From positions 1-64,000 of the forward strand of contig NZ_UAQZ01000015.1 in the NCBI RefSeq assembly GCF_900446215.1: a stretch of DNA of 64,000 nucleotides. Direction: 5' to 3'. Of the stretch, positions 18,692-29,522 are shown one piece after another. This stretch comes from Burkholderia cenocepacia. GTDB taxonomy: Bacteria; Pseudomonadota; Gammaproteobacteria; Burkholderiales; Burkholderiaceae. A program made the translations under genes and the position numbers. Within the stretch, counting starts at the first letter, position 1. The number at the start of each line of letters is the position of its first letter. The notes under the pieces are model-generated. The model was not told where the DNA came from. It did no database searches and saw nothing but the letters and a program-made list of their open reading frames with translations.

Positions 18692-20470
18692 TCAATCCGA
18701 ATCGTCGTCGTCCGAGTCGTCGCCCTCGTCGGCCGGCGCTTCCCCGTATTTCGCGACGACGGCCGCCCTGAACGTCTTCAGCGCGGGCTCCTGGTCGCAC
18801 AGCTTGTACAACGCGGCCAGCTGTTGCGGCCAGTCCTTCAGTTCCTTCGCGAACACATGCAGGCGTGCGACGGTATCGAGCGCGTCGGCTTCGCGGCCGG
18901 CCAGCGCCTGCAGCACCGCGTAGCGACGCAGCACCGTCTCGCCGGGCAGCAGCGCGATCGCGCGCTCGTGCGCGGCGAGCTTGGCCGGCAGATCGTCCGG
19001 CGAAATCGGCAGCAGCGTCGCCGCACCGTAATCGCCCCACGCGCCGAACAGCAGCGACGGCGCATCGCGGTACTGCGCGGCCGGGCTGCTGCCGTAATAG
19101 AGCACTTCCGCGCGCTGGTAGTCGCGCAGCACGGGCACCGCCGCCAGCACGCCGCCGAACGACAGCACCGCGAACAGCCCGAAGGCCGCCCGCCCCGGCA
19201 GGATGCGCAGCGGCTTCACGTCGAGCAGCCCGATCACGAACATCGCCGGCAGCAGGAAGAACATGTACTGCTGCGGATACTCGACCAGCGCATGCATCAG
19301 CAGGATGCCGAACAGCGCGAAGCCGAACACGCGCATGCTCGACTGCGGCGCACGCACCGCGCGCACGAACCACGCGACGAGCGTGACGGCGAGCACACCG
19401 AGCCCGACGAGACCGGACTTCGCGAGCAGGTCGATGAAGATGTCGTGCGAGTTGTTCGCGATCTCGACGCCGCCGAGCGTGCGCACCAGCGCAAACTGGT
19501 GCGACGGGAATTCGCCCCAGCCGACCCCGAGCAGCGGATGCTCGCGGAACATCGCGAGCCCGTACTTCCACAGCGCGAGGCGCGGCGCGATCTGCCCGGC
19601 GTCGCGCATCCGGTCGGCGGCCGACTCCGCGAGATTCAGGTGATAGTGCACGTTGGCCCAGCGCACCGCGACGTTCACCGCGATGAAGGCGGCCGCGAGC
19701 ACGACCGGGATCAGCCACGCGCGTGCATTGCCCGGCGTGCGGCGCGATTCGACCCACGCCATCCAGAAGCCCGCGACGACCATCACCGCGACCTGCAGCC
19801 ACGGCCCGCGCGACACCGTGAGCGCGAGACCGACCGACAGCACGAGCGACAGCGCAAGCCATGCCCACACCGCGAGCCGGCGCGTTTGCACCAGATACAG
19901 CGCGCCCGCGAGCGCGAAGGCGATGTAGCTGGCCAGATGGTTCGCCTGCGCCATGTTGCCGTATGGACGGCGGTCGACCGCGATGTTGTACACCACGACG
20001 AACGGCGAGACGGCCGACTCGAGGTGGAACAGCTGCACGATCTGGGTACCGACCGCGAACACGCCGCCGACGAGCAGCGCACCGGCCATCATCGGCCACA
20101 CCGTTTCCGCCATCCCGTCGCGCGCCAGTGCATAGCCGGCCTGCATCGCGACCAGCGCAGCGGCCAGATACCCGAGCGCGAGCCAGTTCATCGACGGCAC
20201 CTTGAGCGGGATCAGTGCAACCTGCGCGAGCAGCACCACCGCAAAGCCGAGCGGCACCGCGAACGCGGCCGGCGCGGCAAACGGCTCGGCCGGACGGCCG
20301 GTGCGCGCGAGCAGCACGACGGACACGCCCACCAGCAGATACAGCACCAGCGCGGAAAACTCGGAATAGAAGGTCGGAATCGGATACGTGTGATTCGTGA
20401 TCGCGTACGGCACGATCAGGGCGACAGCCAGCGCAACGAGCGACAACGAACGGGAAAAAGTAGAAGGCAT
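18692..20470 (-). CDS. pglL: PglL, protein O-oligosaccharyltransferase
   Basis: A 592-residue polytopic inner-membrane enzyme of the Wzy/WaaL/PglL family. It transfers lipid-linked glycan to Ser/Thr of periplasmic proteins. There are about 12 hydrophobic helices. The periplasmic loop carries GNMAQANHLASYI and the Wzy_C motif EHPLLGVGWGEFPSHQF followed by NNSHDIFIDLLAKSG with its conserved His. The long C-terminal periplasmic part ends in an acidic tail (DSDDDDSD). Next upstream is a pilin gene, the same arrangement I recall for B. cenocepacia pglL; the pilin may be one of its targets. Confidence 0.88.
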   Translation of the reverse strand: MPSTFSRSLSLVALAVALIVPYAITNHTYPIPTFYSEFSALVLYLLVGVSVVLLARTGRPAEPFAAPAAFAVPLGFAVVLLAQVALIPLKVPSMNWLALGYLAAALVAMQAGYALARDGMAETVWPMMAGALLVGGVFAVGTQIVQLFHLESAVSPFVVVYNIAVDRRPYGNMAQANHLASYIAFALAGALYLVQTRRLAVWAWLALSLVLSVGLALTVSRGPWLQVAVMVVAGFWMAWVESRRTPGNARAWLIPVVLAAAFIAVNVAVRWANVHYHLNLAESAADRMRDAGQIAPRLALWKYGLAMFREHPLLGVGWGEFPSHQFALVRTLGGVEIANNSHDIFIDLLAKSGLVGLGVLAVTLVAWFVRAVRAPQSSMRVFGFALFGILLMHALVEYPQQYMFFLLPAMFVIGLLDVKPLRILPGRAAFGLFAVLSFGGVLAAVPVLRDYQRAEVLYYGSSPAAQYRDAPSLLFGAWGDYGAATLLPISPDDLPAKLAAHERAIALLPGETVLRRYAVLQALAGREADALDTVARLHVFAKELKDWPQQLAALYKLCDQEPALKTFRAAVVAKYGEAPADEGDDSDDDDSD

Positions 20471-20625
20471 GAGCGAACCGGATGTCAGCAACCGGCGCAC
20501 TATACAAAACTTTCCCTGCTCTGTGCGGGGCTGTCGCTCCGCGAGCCGGCGCGGGGCCGGCGCCCCGCCGGCCGAAGCGGCGGACGGCCGGCCGCATGCC
20601 CCGGCGCCATCGTTCCGCGCCGGAC

Positions 20626-21222
20626 CTATGCGCGGCACTCCGCAGGCGCATATTTCGCGGGCAACGTCGCGGCGTTACTCGGCAACGGCCCGGCTCCCGG
20701 TGCCGGCAGCGACGACGCATCCTTGCCGGCGGCGAAGCATTCCCACGCGATCGTGCCGGCTTGTATCGTGCCCTTTTTGAGCGGCACGCGCGCGGTGGGC
20801 GTATCGGCCTTGTCGGGCGCGGACGGCACGAGCACCAGCGTATTCGTGCCGGCGGCGGCGACGCGGGTGGTGAACGCGACCGTGATCTGACCGGTCACGC
20901 CGTCGATCGCGACCGACTCGACGTTGCGGGTCGCGGCAGGCGGGCTGTAGCCGCCGTCGAGGCTCGTGCCGCTCGCCGCGTTGTCAGCGACCGCGAGCCG
21001 CGCCGACGATGCGAGCGCCAGCCCCTCGCCGACGCGCGACCGCGCGAGGTAATCCTGGTACGCGGGAATCGCATAGGCCGCGACGACGCCGACGATCGCG
21101 AGCACGATCATCAGTTCGATCAGCGTGAAGCCGGCCGGCCGCCAGCGCGGCGACGGCCGGTTCGCGCGCCGCAGGTCGGCGGCCACGCGACGGAACAGGG
21201 AAACGGAAAAGGCTTCGAACAT
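20626..21222 (-). CDS. Type IV pilin (PilA-like)
   Basis: A 198-residue type IV pilin. The prepilin peptidase site PAG|FTLIELMIVLAIVGVV has Gly-1, Phe+1 and Glu+5. The leader is unusually long at 31 residues (MFEAFSVSLFRRVAADL...). The globular domain has the pseudopilin pattern VGEGLALASSARLAVADN and a C-terminal disulfide candidate (WECF...AECRA). It lies 155 bases upstream of pglL on the same strand and is likely co-transcribed. No pilus assembly genes are adjacent. Confidence 0.9.
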   Translation of the reverse strand: MFEAFSVSLFRRVAADLRRANRPSPRWRPAGFTLIELMIVLAIVGVVAAYAIPAYQDYLARSRVGEGLALASSARLAVADNAASGTSLDGGYSPPAATRNVESVAIDGVTGQITVAFTTRVAAAGTNTLVLVPSAPDKADTPTARVPLKKGTIQAGTIAWECFAAGKDASSLPAPGAGPLPSNAATLPAKYAPAECRA

Positions 21223-21239
21223 GGACAGGCTCCGGAAAC

Positions 21240-21270
21240 GAAAAACGCCTGCCGATACAGGCAGGCGTCT
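21240..21270 (-). terminator. Terminator after terC
   Basis: A perfect 9-bp stem (21245-21253 with 21260-21268) followed, on the minus strand, by a T5 run. It separates terC from the pilin gene, so pilin-pglL needs its own promoter. Confidence 0.75.
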
Positions 21271-21319
21271 CGATCGTAGCCAGCGGGCGGCGAAGCCGGC
21301 AGTCGGCCGGATGGCCTAG

Positions 21320-22024
21320 TCAGTGCGCGTGCGGCGCGCTGCGGCGTTTTCTGAGTGCGTAACCGATCGCCACGACGAACAGCGCGCCGGCGATGCTCGC
21401 GCCGTAGACCACCGGCGGCGTATCGAGCACCGGCCAGCGATCGCCGACCGGGTCGTTCACGATCAGCCCGCCCGCGATCCAGCCGAGCAGCCCGGCGCCG
21501 AACGCGACGACGACCGGGAAACGGTCGAGCAGCTTCAGCACCAGCGTGCTGCCCCACACGATGATCGGCACGCTGACGACCAGCCCGAAGATCACGAGCG
21601 CGATCCGGTGCGACGGGTCGGCCTGCTCGGCCGCGCCGGCGATCGCGATCACGTTGTCGAGGCTCATGACCGCATCGGCGATCACGATCGTCTTCACGGC
21701 GTCCCACAGCCGGTCGGCCGGCTTGATGTTGTCGTGCGCGTCGGCGGCCGGCGCCATCAGCTTGATGCCGATCCACAGCAGCAGCAGCCCGCCGCCGAAC
21801 TTCAGGAATGGCACGTCGAGCAGCGCGACCGCGAACGTGATCAATGCGACACGCAACAGGATCGCCCCGGCGGTGCCCCAGACGACGCCGCGCAGCCGCT
21901 GGTTCGCCGGCAGGTTGCGGCAGGCCAGCGCGATCACGACCGCGTTGTCGCCGCCGAGCAGGATATCGATGATGACGATCTGGAGAATCGCGCCCCAGTG
22001 CAGCGAGGTCAGGAATTCGAGCAT
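21320..22024 (-). CDS. TerC family integral membrane protein
   Basis: A 234-residue membrane protein of the TerC/Alx superfamily. IIDILLGGDNAVVIALACRNL and, in the second half, IVIADAVMSLDNVIAIAG are the two inverted-repeat metal-site helices with their acidic residues. Relatives export Mn2+ or confer tellurite resistance; the ion here is unknown. The C terminus RKRRSAPHAH could bind metal. Confidence 0.9.
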   Translation of the reverse strand: MLEFLTSLHWGAILQIVIIDILLGGDNAVVIALACRNLPANQRLRGVVWGTAGAILLRVALITFAVALLDVPFLKFGGGLLLLWIGIKLMAPAADAHDNIKPADRLWDAVKTIVIADAVMSLDNVIAIAGAAEQADPSHRIALVIFGLVVSVPIIVWGSTLVLKLLDRFPVVVAFGAGLLGWIAGGLIVNDPVGDRWPVLDTPPVVYGASIAGALFVVAIGYALRKRRSAPHAH

Positions 22025-22125
22025 GGCGGTGAGGAAAGGACAGCGGCCGCTCCGAGGGCGACCCGGTTCATCGCCGGCACATGCAGGACGCATGCCCGGT
22101 GCTTACGAATTCATTGCGGCAGCAT

Positions 22126-22155
22126 AACAAAAAACGCCGGCAAAGCCGGCGTTTT
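22126..22155 (-). terminator. Terminator after sucCD
   Basis: An 11-bp stem (22131-22141 with 22145-22155), 3-base loop and a T6 run on the minus strand (A-run at 22128-22134 on +). It ends the sucC-sucD operon. Confidence 0.85.
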
Positions 22156-22181
22156 CTGCAGGACGAGCCCGGGGGAAATGA

Positions 22182-23063
22182 TTACAGCGCCTTCTTCAGC
22201 AGACGGCCCATTTCCGACGGGTTGCGCGTGACGGTGATGCCGCACGCTTCCATGATTTCCAGCTTCGCTTCGGCCGTATCCGCACCGCCCGAGATCAGCG
22301 CGCCGGCGTGGCCCATGCGCTTGCCCGGAGGCGCCGTGACGCCCGCGATGAAGCCGACGACCGGCTTCTTCATGTTGTCCTTGATCCACTCGGCCGCGTT
22401 GGCTTCGTCCGGACCGCCGATTTCGCCGATCATCACGACCGCGTCCGTATCCGGATCGTCGTTGAACATCTTCATCACGTCGATGTGCTTCAGACCGTTG
22501 ATCGGGTCGCCGCCGATACCGACTGCCGACGACTGGCCGAGGCCCAGGGCCGTCAGCTGCGCAACGGCTTCATACGTCAGCGTGCCCGAACGCGACACGA
22601 CGCCGATGCGGCCCTTGCGGTGGATGTGACCCGGCATGATGCCGATCTTCAGTTCGTCCGGCGTGATCGTGCCCGGGCAGTTCGGCCCGAGCAGCAGCGT
22701 CTTGCGGCCTTCGCGACGCATGCGGTCCTTCACTTCGATCATGTCACGGACGGGAATGCCTTCCGTGATGCAGATCGCGAGATCCAGGTCGGCTTCGACC
22801 GCTTCCCAGATCGCAGCCGCCGCGCCTGCCGGCGGAACGTAGATGACCGACACGGTCGCGCCGGTTTCCGCCTTCGCTTCCTTGACGCTCGCGTAGATCG
22901 GAATGCCTTCGAAGTCTTCGCCGGCCTTCTTCGGGTTCACGCCCGCGACGAATGCTTCGCGGCCGTTTGCGTATTCACGGCAGGCGCGCGTATGGAACTG
23001 ACCGGTTTTGCCGGTAATGCCCTGCGTGATGACCTTCGTGTCCTTGTTGATCAGAATCGACAT
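22182..23063 (-). CDS. sucD: SucD, succinyl-CoA synthetase alpha subunit
   Basis: A 293-residue TCA-cycle subunit that binds CoA and carries the phosphohistidine. QGITGKTGQFHT begins the CoA-binding Rossmann domain, GPNCPGTITP follows, and the active-site His is in GFIAGVTAPPGKRMGHAGAL. It is the second gene of the operon, 64 bases after sucC. Confidence 0.97.
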   Translation of the reverse strand: MSILINKDTKVITQGITGKTGQFHTRACREYANGREAFVAGVNPKKAGEDFEGIPIYASVKEAKAETGATVSVIYVPPAGAAAAIWEAVEADLDLAICITEGIPVRDMIEVKDRMRREGRKTLLLGPNCPGTITPDELKIGIMPGHIHRKGRIGVVSRSGTLTYEAVAQLTALGLGQSSAVGIGGDPINGLKHIDVMKMFNDDPDTDAVVMIGEIGGPDEANAAEWIKDNMKKPVVGFIAGVTAPPGKRMGHAGALISGGADTAEAKLEIMEACGITVTRNPSEMGRLLKKAL

Positions 23064-23127
23064 GTATTTTGACCTCTGTTCGATGGGCGTCGCGTGCAAA
23101 CCGCGCCGCCATGCGTATTCGATAGCG

Positions 23128-24294
23128 TTACTTGCCTGCGGCAGCCGCGACGACCTTCTGCGCAGCCTCTTCCATGCTGTCCGCCGAGATGATCGGCAGG
23201 CCCGAATCGGCCAGCATCTTCTTGCCGAGGTCCTCGTTCGTGCCCTTCATGCGCACGACGAGCGGCACGTTCAGGTTCACGGCCTTCGAACCGGCGATCA
23301 CGCCTTCCGCGATCACGTCGCAGCGCATGATGCCGCCGAAGATGTTCACGAGGATCGCCTTCAGGCCCGGGTTCTTCAGCATCAGCTTGAACGCTTCCGT
23401 GACCTTCTCCGTCGTCGCGCCACCGCCGACGTCCAGGAAGTTCGCCGGTTCGCCGCCGAACAGCTTGATGGTGTCCATCGTCGCCATCGCGAGGCCCGCG
23501 CCGTTCACGAGGCAGCCGATGTTGCCGTCGAGCGAGATGTACGCGAGGTCGAACTTCGACGCTTCGATTTCAGCCGGATCTTCTTCGTCCAGATCGCGGT
23601 ACGCGACGATTTCCGGATGGCGGAACAGCGCGTTCGAGTCGAAGTTGAACTTCGCGTCGAGTGCGGTGACCTTGCCGTCGCCGGAGACGTTCAGCGGGTT
23701 GATTTCAGCCAGCGATGCGTCGGTTTCCCAGAATGCCTTGTACAGGCCTTGCAGGATCGCTCGCGCTTGCGGGATCGAAGCAGCCGGCACGCCGATCTTC
23801 GCGGCGAGGTCGTCGGCCTGCGCGTCCAGCAGGCCCGTCGACGGCTCGACGATGACCTTGTGGATCAGTTCCGGGTGCTTTTCGGCGACTTCTTCGATGT
23901 CCATGCCGCCTTCGCTCGAACCCATCAGAACGATCTTTTGCGACACGCGATCGACGACGAGGCTGACGTACAGTTCCTGCTTGATGTCGGCGCCTTCTTC
24001 GATCATCAGACGGTTGACCTTCTGGCCTTCCGGACCGGTCTGGTGCGTGACGAGTTGCATGCCGAGGATCTGGTTCGCGTATTCGCGGACCTGCTCGATC
24101 GACTTCGCCACCTTCACGCCGCCGCCCTTGCCACGGCCACCCGCGTGAATCTGAGCCTTCACGACCCATACCGGGCCGCCGAGCTCTTCCGCCACCTTGA
24201 CGGCCTCGTCAACCGAGAACGCCGGCTTGCCGCGCGGTACCGCGACTCCGAATTTCCGCAGGATTTCCTTACCCTGGTACTCGTGAATCTTCAT
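23128..24294 (-). CDS. sucC: SucC, succinyl-CoA synthetase beta subunit
   Basis: A 388-residue ATP-grasp subunit. MKIHEYQGKEILRKFGVAVP is the canonical start. QIHAGGRGKGGGVK is the nucleotide-binding loop, and NPLNVSGDGKVTALDAKFNFD and LVNGAGLAMATMD complete the pattern. With SucD it makes succinate and ATP (or GTP) from succinyl-CoA. Confidence 0.97.
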   Translation of the reverse strand: MKIHEYQGKEILRKFGVAVPRGKPAFSVDEAVKVAEELGGPVWVVKAQIHAGGRGKGGGVKVAKSIEQVREYANQILGMQLVTHQTGPEGQKVNRLMIEEGADIKQELYVSLVVDRVSQKIVLMGSSEGGMDIEEVAEKHPELIHKVIVEPSTGLLDAQADDLAAKIGVPAASIPQARAILQGLYKAFWETDASLAEINPLNVSGDGKVTALDAKFNFDSNALFRHPEIVAYRDLDEEDPAEIEASKFDLAYISLDGNIGCLVNGAGLAMATMDTIKLFGGEPANFLDVGGGATTEKVTEAFKLMLKNPGLKAILVNIFGGIMRCDVIAEGVIAGSKAVNLNVPLVVRMKGTNEDLGKKMLADSGLPIISADSMEEAAQKVVAAAAGK

Positions 24295-24362
24295 GCGTGA
24301 TTCCCTTCAGTCTGAGAGTTGGATGAAAAGTCGCTTAAGACGCTTCTTCGAATGATTTCCGT

Positions 24363-24971
24363 TCATTCCTTCGTGCTGCCTTCACCGGGCAAATCCGGCC
24401 GAAGCGGGCCATACCACTTCGGGTAGTACTGCCGCACGACCTCGCCGTCGAATCGCAGCGCCCGGCAGCGGCCGAGCTGGAAAGGCGGTTCGGCGTGCGC
24501 GTCGTCATGATCCGGCCCCTCGCCGCCCTCCTCGCGCACGTTCCACACATCACCGGCGAACGCCTGGATCGCGGCCGTCGGCAGCACGGCGCACAGTTCG
24601 GTGAGATGGGAGCAGCCTGCGACGCCGGCGAGCAGCCGGTTCGCGTTGCGGCGGAAATTGCGGAAGAGATTGAGCCCGATGAGGGCCCGATAGGCAGGCG
24701 GGGCGGACTGACAGTGACCGGGATAGGGCACCCATTCCGAAGACGCTTCGGCGTCGACGACATTGAGGTCACGATCGATGGTCACGCGCAGCCAGAGTTC
24801 GTGGATCGGCAGGCCCTGGGGCCGGATGCCCGACGCAAGCGCGACATCGCGCGGCTTGTGGTCGGTCAGGCAGGCTTCGATGTCCCACAAGCCGTCGCCG
24901 CGCTCGTAGGCTTCCGCTCGGATTGCGCGTCGATGTCGCAACTGACGGGGCACGGGCTCGGATAGCGGCAT
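24363..24971 (-). CDS. DUF2889 family protein
   Basis: A 202-residue protein of unknown function found next to recX-recA in Burkholderia. RRAIRAEAYERGDGLWDIEACLTDHK, PIHELWLRVTIDRDLNVVDAEA and AGCSHLTELCAVLPTAAIQ are its conserved blocks; the Cys-Ser-His and later Cys may be a metal or catalytic site. There is no signal peptide. Confidence 0.85.
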   Translation of the reverse strand: MPLSEPVPRQLRHRRAIRAEAYERGDGLWDIEACLTDHKPRDVALASGIRPQGLPIHELWLRVTIDRDLNVVDAEASSEWVPYPGHCQSAPPAYRALIGLNLFRNFRRNANRLLAGVAGCSHLTELCAVLPTAAIQAFAGDVWNVREEGGEGPDHDDAHAEPPFQLGRCRALRFDGEVVRQYYPKWYGPLRPDLPGEGSTKE

Positions 24972-25108
24972 GCTGGAGGTTGAGGCCGAAGAGGAAAACC
25001 CGTGGATTTTAGCATATTGGGTATTTGAGACAGTTTGCCGCGACGGCGGGTATTCCCGCCTGTCCGGAAGCGGTTGCAATGCAGCAAAATCGCGCGCGAC
25101 CGGGCCCG

Positions 25109-25971
25109 TCAGTCGTCGATCGGGAAATCGTCGCCGACCTTCAGCAACTTCACGATGGTCGCGCTCGAGAAGCCGCGCGCGGCCAGGAAGCGCGCCTGCT
25201 TCGCGCGCTCGGCGGGCGTTTGCGGCAGTGCACCGAATTTCTTGCGCCAGACGGCCTGCGCGCGCGTCAACTCGGTCTCGCGCAATTGTGCATTCACCGC
25301 TTCGACGAGACTGTCGCCGACCGCGTGGCGCTTCAGCTCGCCGACGATGCGCGCGACGCCGACACGCGACGCGCGGCGATGCACGAGGCTCTCGGCGAAA
25401 CGGGCGTCGGACAACCAGCCTTCCTTTTCCAGCGCATCGAGCACCGGCTCGACGGATTCGTCCTCGCCGACGTAGGGTGCGAGCTTGCGCGCGAGCTCCG
25501 CGCGGCTGTATTCGCGCCTCGACAGATAGCCGAGCGCGCGGCCCTTCAACGACCGCGGCGGCTTCGACGACTTGCGCTCGCGGGCGCCCGGCGCGTCACT
25601 CGAGGCATCGCCGGAAGACGCGCCGGCTGCACGGCGTGCGCGGCGCGGATGCTGGCTGCTGCGCGTATAGACATCTTCCGTCGCCGGCGCATCGGCTGTG
25701 CGATCGACCGGGAAGCGGACACCGGACACGCGACGGCGGGACCGATCGTGCGCGTCGAACGACTCATCGTCGTCGAACGGATCGTCCGGTGCGGCAATCT
25801 CAAACGAAACGAGGGCATCGTCGGATGCCCTCGTCGCGGTGCGGTTCGCGGCGTTGCCGCCTGCGCTCCGCCGGTCGGCGCCCGAGGATCCGCCTCGCCG
25901 GCCGGAGCGACCCGCCGTTTCGGGCGTGTCGTGCTCCTCCGGCTCGCCGGCCTGACCTCGGCGCGCAACCA

Positions 25972-25972
<1 letters not shown>
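25109..25972 (-). CDS. recX: RecX, RecA regulator, with long N-terminal extension
   Basis: RecX binds RecA filaments and limits recombination and SOS induction. The RecX repeats lie in residues about 140-287: KGRALGYLSRREYSRAELARKL, LEKEGWLSDARFAESLVHRRA and RKKFGALPQTPAERAKQARFLAARGFSSATIVKLL. About 135 residues before this are low-complexity, Arg/Asp/Ser-rich and probably disordered; E. coli RecX has no such part. The ATG overlaps the recA stop (TGATG), so translation is coupled. Confidence 0.9.
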
Positions 25973-27042
<1,070 letters not shown>

Positions 27043-27117
27043 GAATCGTCCTTTGCTATGATGAGCAGCGTCTGTTGGAGGCGCGCCCCTTTCAAGCGCT
27101 GCCCACGAATGCAGACA

Positions 27118-27133
27118 CTGTATAAAAAAACAG
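27118..27133 (-). promoter_or_regulatory. LexA (SOS) box of recA
   Basis: CTGT-N8-ACAG with an AT-rich centre is the canonical LexA operator, 76 bases upstream of the recA start. It lies in the divergent gap with the response-regulator gene (85 bases from that start), so an SOS effect on the latter is possible but unproven. Confidence 0.9.
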
Positions 27134-27228
27134 TGTTTTGTGCAAGCCCGCAATGCAGCGCGTTGTGCACGAATAACTTCGGAGACAGCCGCGCCGGCGC
27201 GAACGCCCTGCCGGCATCGGTCAGCAAC

Positions 27229-27957
27229 ATGCGAATTCTCATCGCCGAAGACGACAGCATACTCGCGGACGGCCTCACCCGGTCACTCCGCCAATCGGGC
27301 TATGCCGTCGATCACGTGAAGAGCGGCATCGACGCCGACACCGCGCTGTCGATGCAGACTTTCGACCTGCTGATCCTCGATCTCGGGCTGCCGAAAATGT
27401 CCGGGCTCGACGTGCTCAAGCGCCTGCGCGCGCGCAATTCCAATCTTCCCGTGCTGATCCTGACCGCCGCCGACAGCGTCGACGAACGCGTGAAGGGACT
27501 CGACCTCGGCGCCGACGACTACATGGCCAAGCCGTTCGCGCTCAACGAGCTCGAGGCGCGCGTGCGCGCGCTGACCCGGCGCGGCGCCGGCGGCGGCCCG
27601 ACCGTCGTGCGCCACGGCTCGCTCGCGTTCGACCAAGTCGGCCGCATCGCGTATGCGAACGATCACGTGCTCGATCTCTCCGCGCGCGAACTGGGCCTGC
27701 TCGAGGTGCTGCTGCAGCGGATCGGCCGGCTCGTGTCGAAGGAACAGCTCGTCGATCACCTGTGCGAATGGGGCGAGGAAGTCAGCAACAACGCGATCGA
27801 AGTCTACGTGCACCGGCTGCGCAAGAAGATCGAACCGAGCGGCGTGCGGATCTCGACCGTGCGCGGCCTCGGCTATTGCCTCGAGAAGGTCGCGCCCGCG
27901 ACGCCGGCCGACACGGCGGCGCCCCAGCCCGCGGCGGCCGGCACGCCGCTGCGCTGA
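27229..27957 (+). CDS. OmpR-family response regulator (TctD-like)
   Basis: A 242-residue regulator. The receiver domain has acidic residues E7-D8-D9, phospho-acceptor Asp51 (LLILDLGLP) and Lys in MAKPF. The winged helix includes LDLSARELGLLEVLL and NAIEVYVHRLRKKIE...ISTVRGLGYCL. It is followed 17 bases later by its kinase. The match to the TctD/QseB group is by eye. Confidence 0.92.
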   Translation: MRILIAEDDSILADGLTRSLRQSGYAVDHVKSGIDADTALSMQTFDLLILDLGLPKMSGLDVLKRLRARNSNLPVLILTAADSVDERVKGLDLGADDYMAKPFALNELEARVRALTRRGAGGGPTVVRHGSLAFDQVGRIAYANDHVLDLSARELGLLEVLLQRIGRLVSKEQLVDHLCEWGEEVSNNAIEVYVHRLRKKIEPSGVRISTVRGLGYCLEKVAPATPADTAAPQPAAAGTPLR

Positions 27958-27974
27958 CGCCGGGCGTCGCCGCG

Positions 27975-29522
27975 ATGGCCACGCCGGCCCAATCCCGCCA
28001 CCCGACCGGCGCGCCGTCGTCGGCCGCCGACGAGGCACGCGACGCGCGCTACGAGAACCCGTTCGCGCCGCCCGACGAAACCGAATCGCCCGAAACGCCG
28101 CGCCCGCGCTCGCTGTTCGGCGAAATCCTCGACTGGATGCTCGCGCCGCTGCTGCTGCTGTGGCCGATGAGCATCGCCGTCACCTATCTCGTCGCGAAAA
28201 CGATCGCGAACAGCCCGTTCGACCGCGCGCTCGAGACCAACGCGTACGTGCTCGCGCGCCAGATCCATCCGGTCAACGGCGTCGCCGAGCTGACGCTGCC
28301 GGAGCAGACGCGCGACTTCCTGCGCGCGGACAACATCGACAGCGTCTACTTCCAGGTGCTCGGCACGCGCGGCGAGCTGGTCGCGGGCGAAGCCGACATG
28401 CCGCTGCCGCGCGACGAGGACCGCCCGCCGCCGGGCGTCGTCGTGTTCCGCGACGACCTGCTGCGCGGCAACGACGTGCGGGTCGCGTATACGACCGTCG
28501 CGCTGCCGCAGACGAGCGGCGCGCAGCCCGTGCTGGTGCAGGTCGGCGAGACGCTCGACAAGCGCAACGCGCTCGCGAACGACATCATCAAGGGCGTGAT
28601 CCTGCCGCAATTCGTGATCCTGCCGCTCGCGATCCTGCTCGTCTGGTTCGGGCTGTCGCGCGGGCTCGCGCCGCTCAACGCGCTGCAGGCGCACATCCGC
28701 GCGCGCCGGCCCGACGACCTGTCGCCCGTCGAGGCGCAGCGCGCGCCGCCCGAGATCGAACCGCTCGTCACGTCGTTCAACGACCTGCTCGCACGCCTCG
28801 AACAGAACATGGCGCTGCAGAAACGCTTCATCGCCGACGCCGCGCACCAGATGAAGACGCCGCTCGCGGGCCTGCGCACGCAGGCCGAGTTCGCGATGCG
28901 CCACCCGGTCCCGCCCGACGTGCAGCGCTCGCTCGAGCAGATCGCGACGAGTTCCGAGCAGGCCGCGCGGCTCGTCACGCAACTGCTTGCGCTCGCGCGC
29001 GCCGAGAACCGTGCGAGCGGATTGACGTTCGAGCCGGTCGAGATCGCCGCGCTCGCGCGGCGCGCGGTGCGCGACTGGGTGCAGGCCGCGCTCGCGAAAC
29101 GCATGGACCTCGGCTACGAAGGCCCGGACGACGACGCGCCGCTCGACGTCGACGGCAACCCGGTGATGCTGCGCGAGATGCTCGGCAACCTGATCGACAA
29201 CGCGATCCGCTACACGCCGGAAGGCGGACGCATCACGGTGCGCGTGCGGGCCGAGCGCGCGGCGCGGCGCGTGCATCTCGAAGTCGAGGATACCGGCCCC
29301 GGCATCCCGGCCGGCGAGCGCGAGCGCGTCGTCGAGCGCTTCTACCGGATCCTCGGCCGCGAAGGCGACGGCAGCGGCCTCGGGCTCGCGATCGTGCGCG
29401 AGATCGCCACGCAGCACGGCGGCACGCTGACGCTCAACGATCACGTCTACCAGCATGCGCCGCGTCTCGCCGGCACGCTCGTGCGCATCAGCCTGCCGCT
29501 GACTGACACCGCCCCGGATTAA
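27975..29522 (+). CDS. Sensor histidine kinase (TctE-like)
   Basis: A 515-residue inner-membrane kinase. Its cytoplasmic N terminus is about 50 residues long and Pro-rich. One helix (about 51-72) is followed by a 2CSK_N periplasmic domain typical of TctE, and a second helix near 210-230. The H box is DAAHQMKTPLAGL with His291. N, G1 and G2 boxes are NLIDNAIRYTP, DTGPGIP and GDGSGLGLAIV. TctDE controls tricarboxylate uptake in relatives; the metabolite symporter gene just downstream is a likely target here. Confidence 0.92.
   Translation: MATPAQSRHPTGAPSSAADEARDARYENPFAPPDETESPETPRPRSLFGEILDWMLAPLLLLWPMSIAVTYLVAKTIANSPFDRALETNAYVLARQIHPVNGVAELTLPEQTRDFLRADNIDSVYFQVLGTRGELVAGEADMPLPRDEDRPPPGVVVFRDDLLRGNDVRVAYTTVALPQTSGAQPVLVQVGETLDKRNALANDIIKGVILPQFVILPLAILLVWFGLSRGLAPLNALQAHIRARRPDDLSPVEAQRAPPEIEPLVTSFNDLLARLEQNMALQKRFIADAAHQMKTPLAGLRTQAEFAMRHPVPPDVQRSLEQIATSSEQAARLVTQLLALARAENRASGLTFEPVEIAALARRAVRDWVQAALAKRMDLGYEGPDDDAPLDVDGNPVMLREMLGNLIDNAIRYTPEGGRITVRVRAERAARRVHLEVEDTGPGIPAGERERVVERFYRILGREGDGSGLGLAIVREIATQHGGTLTLNDHVYQHAPRLAGTLVRISLPLTDTAPD

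Noticed and set aside
18233..20890. Very long plus-strand open frame opposite pglL
   Set aside because: Its Arg/His-rich product is an antisense artefact of high-G+C coding; the minus strand has clear PglL motifs.
22126..22155. Attenuator or riboswitch near sucCD
   Set aside because: The hairpin follows sucD and has a U tract on the minus strand, as a simple terminator.
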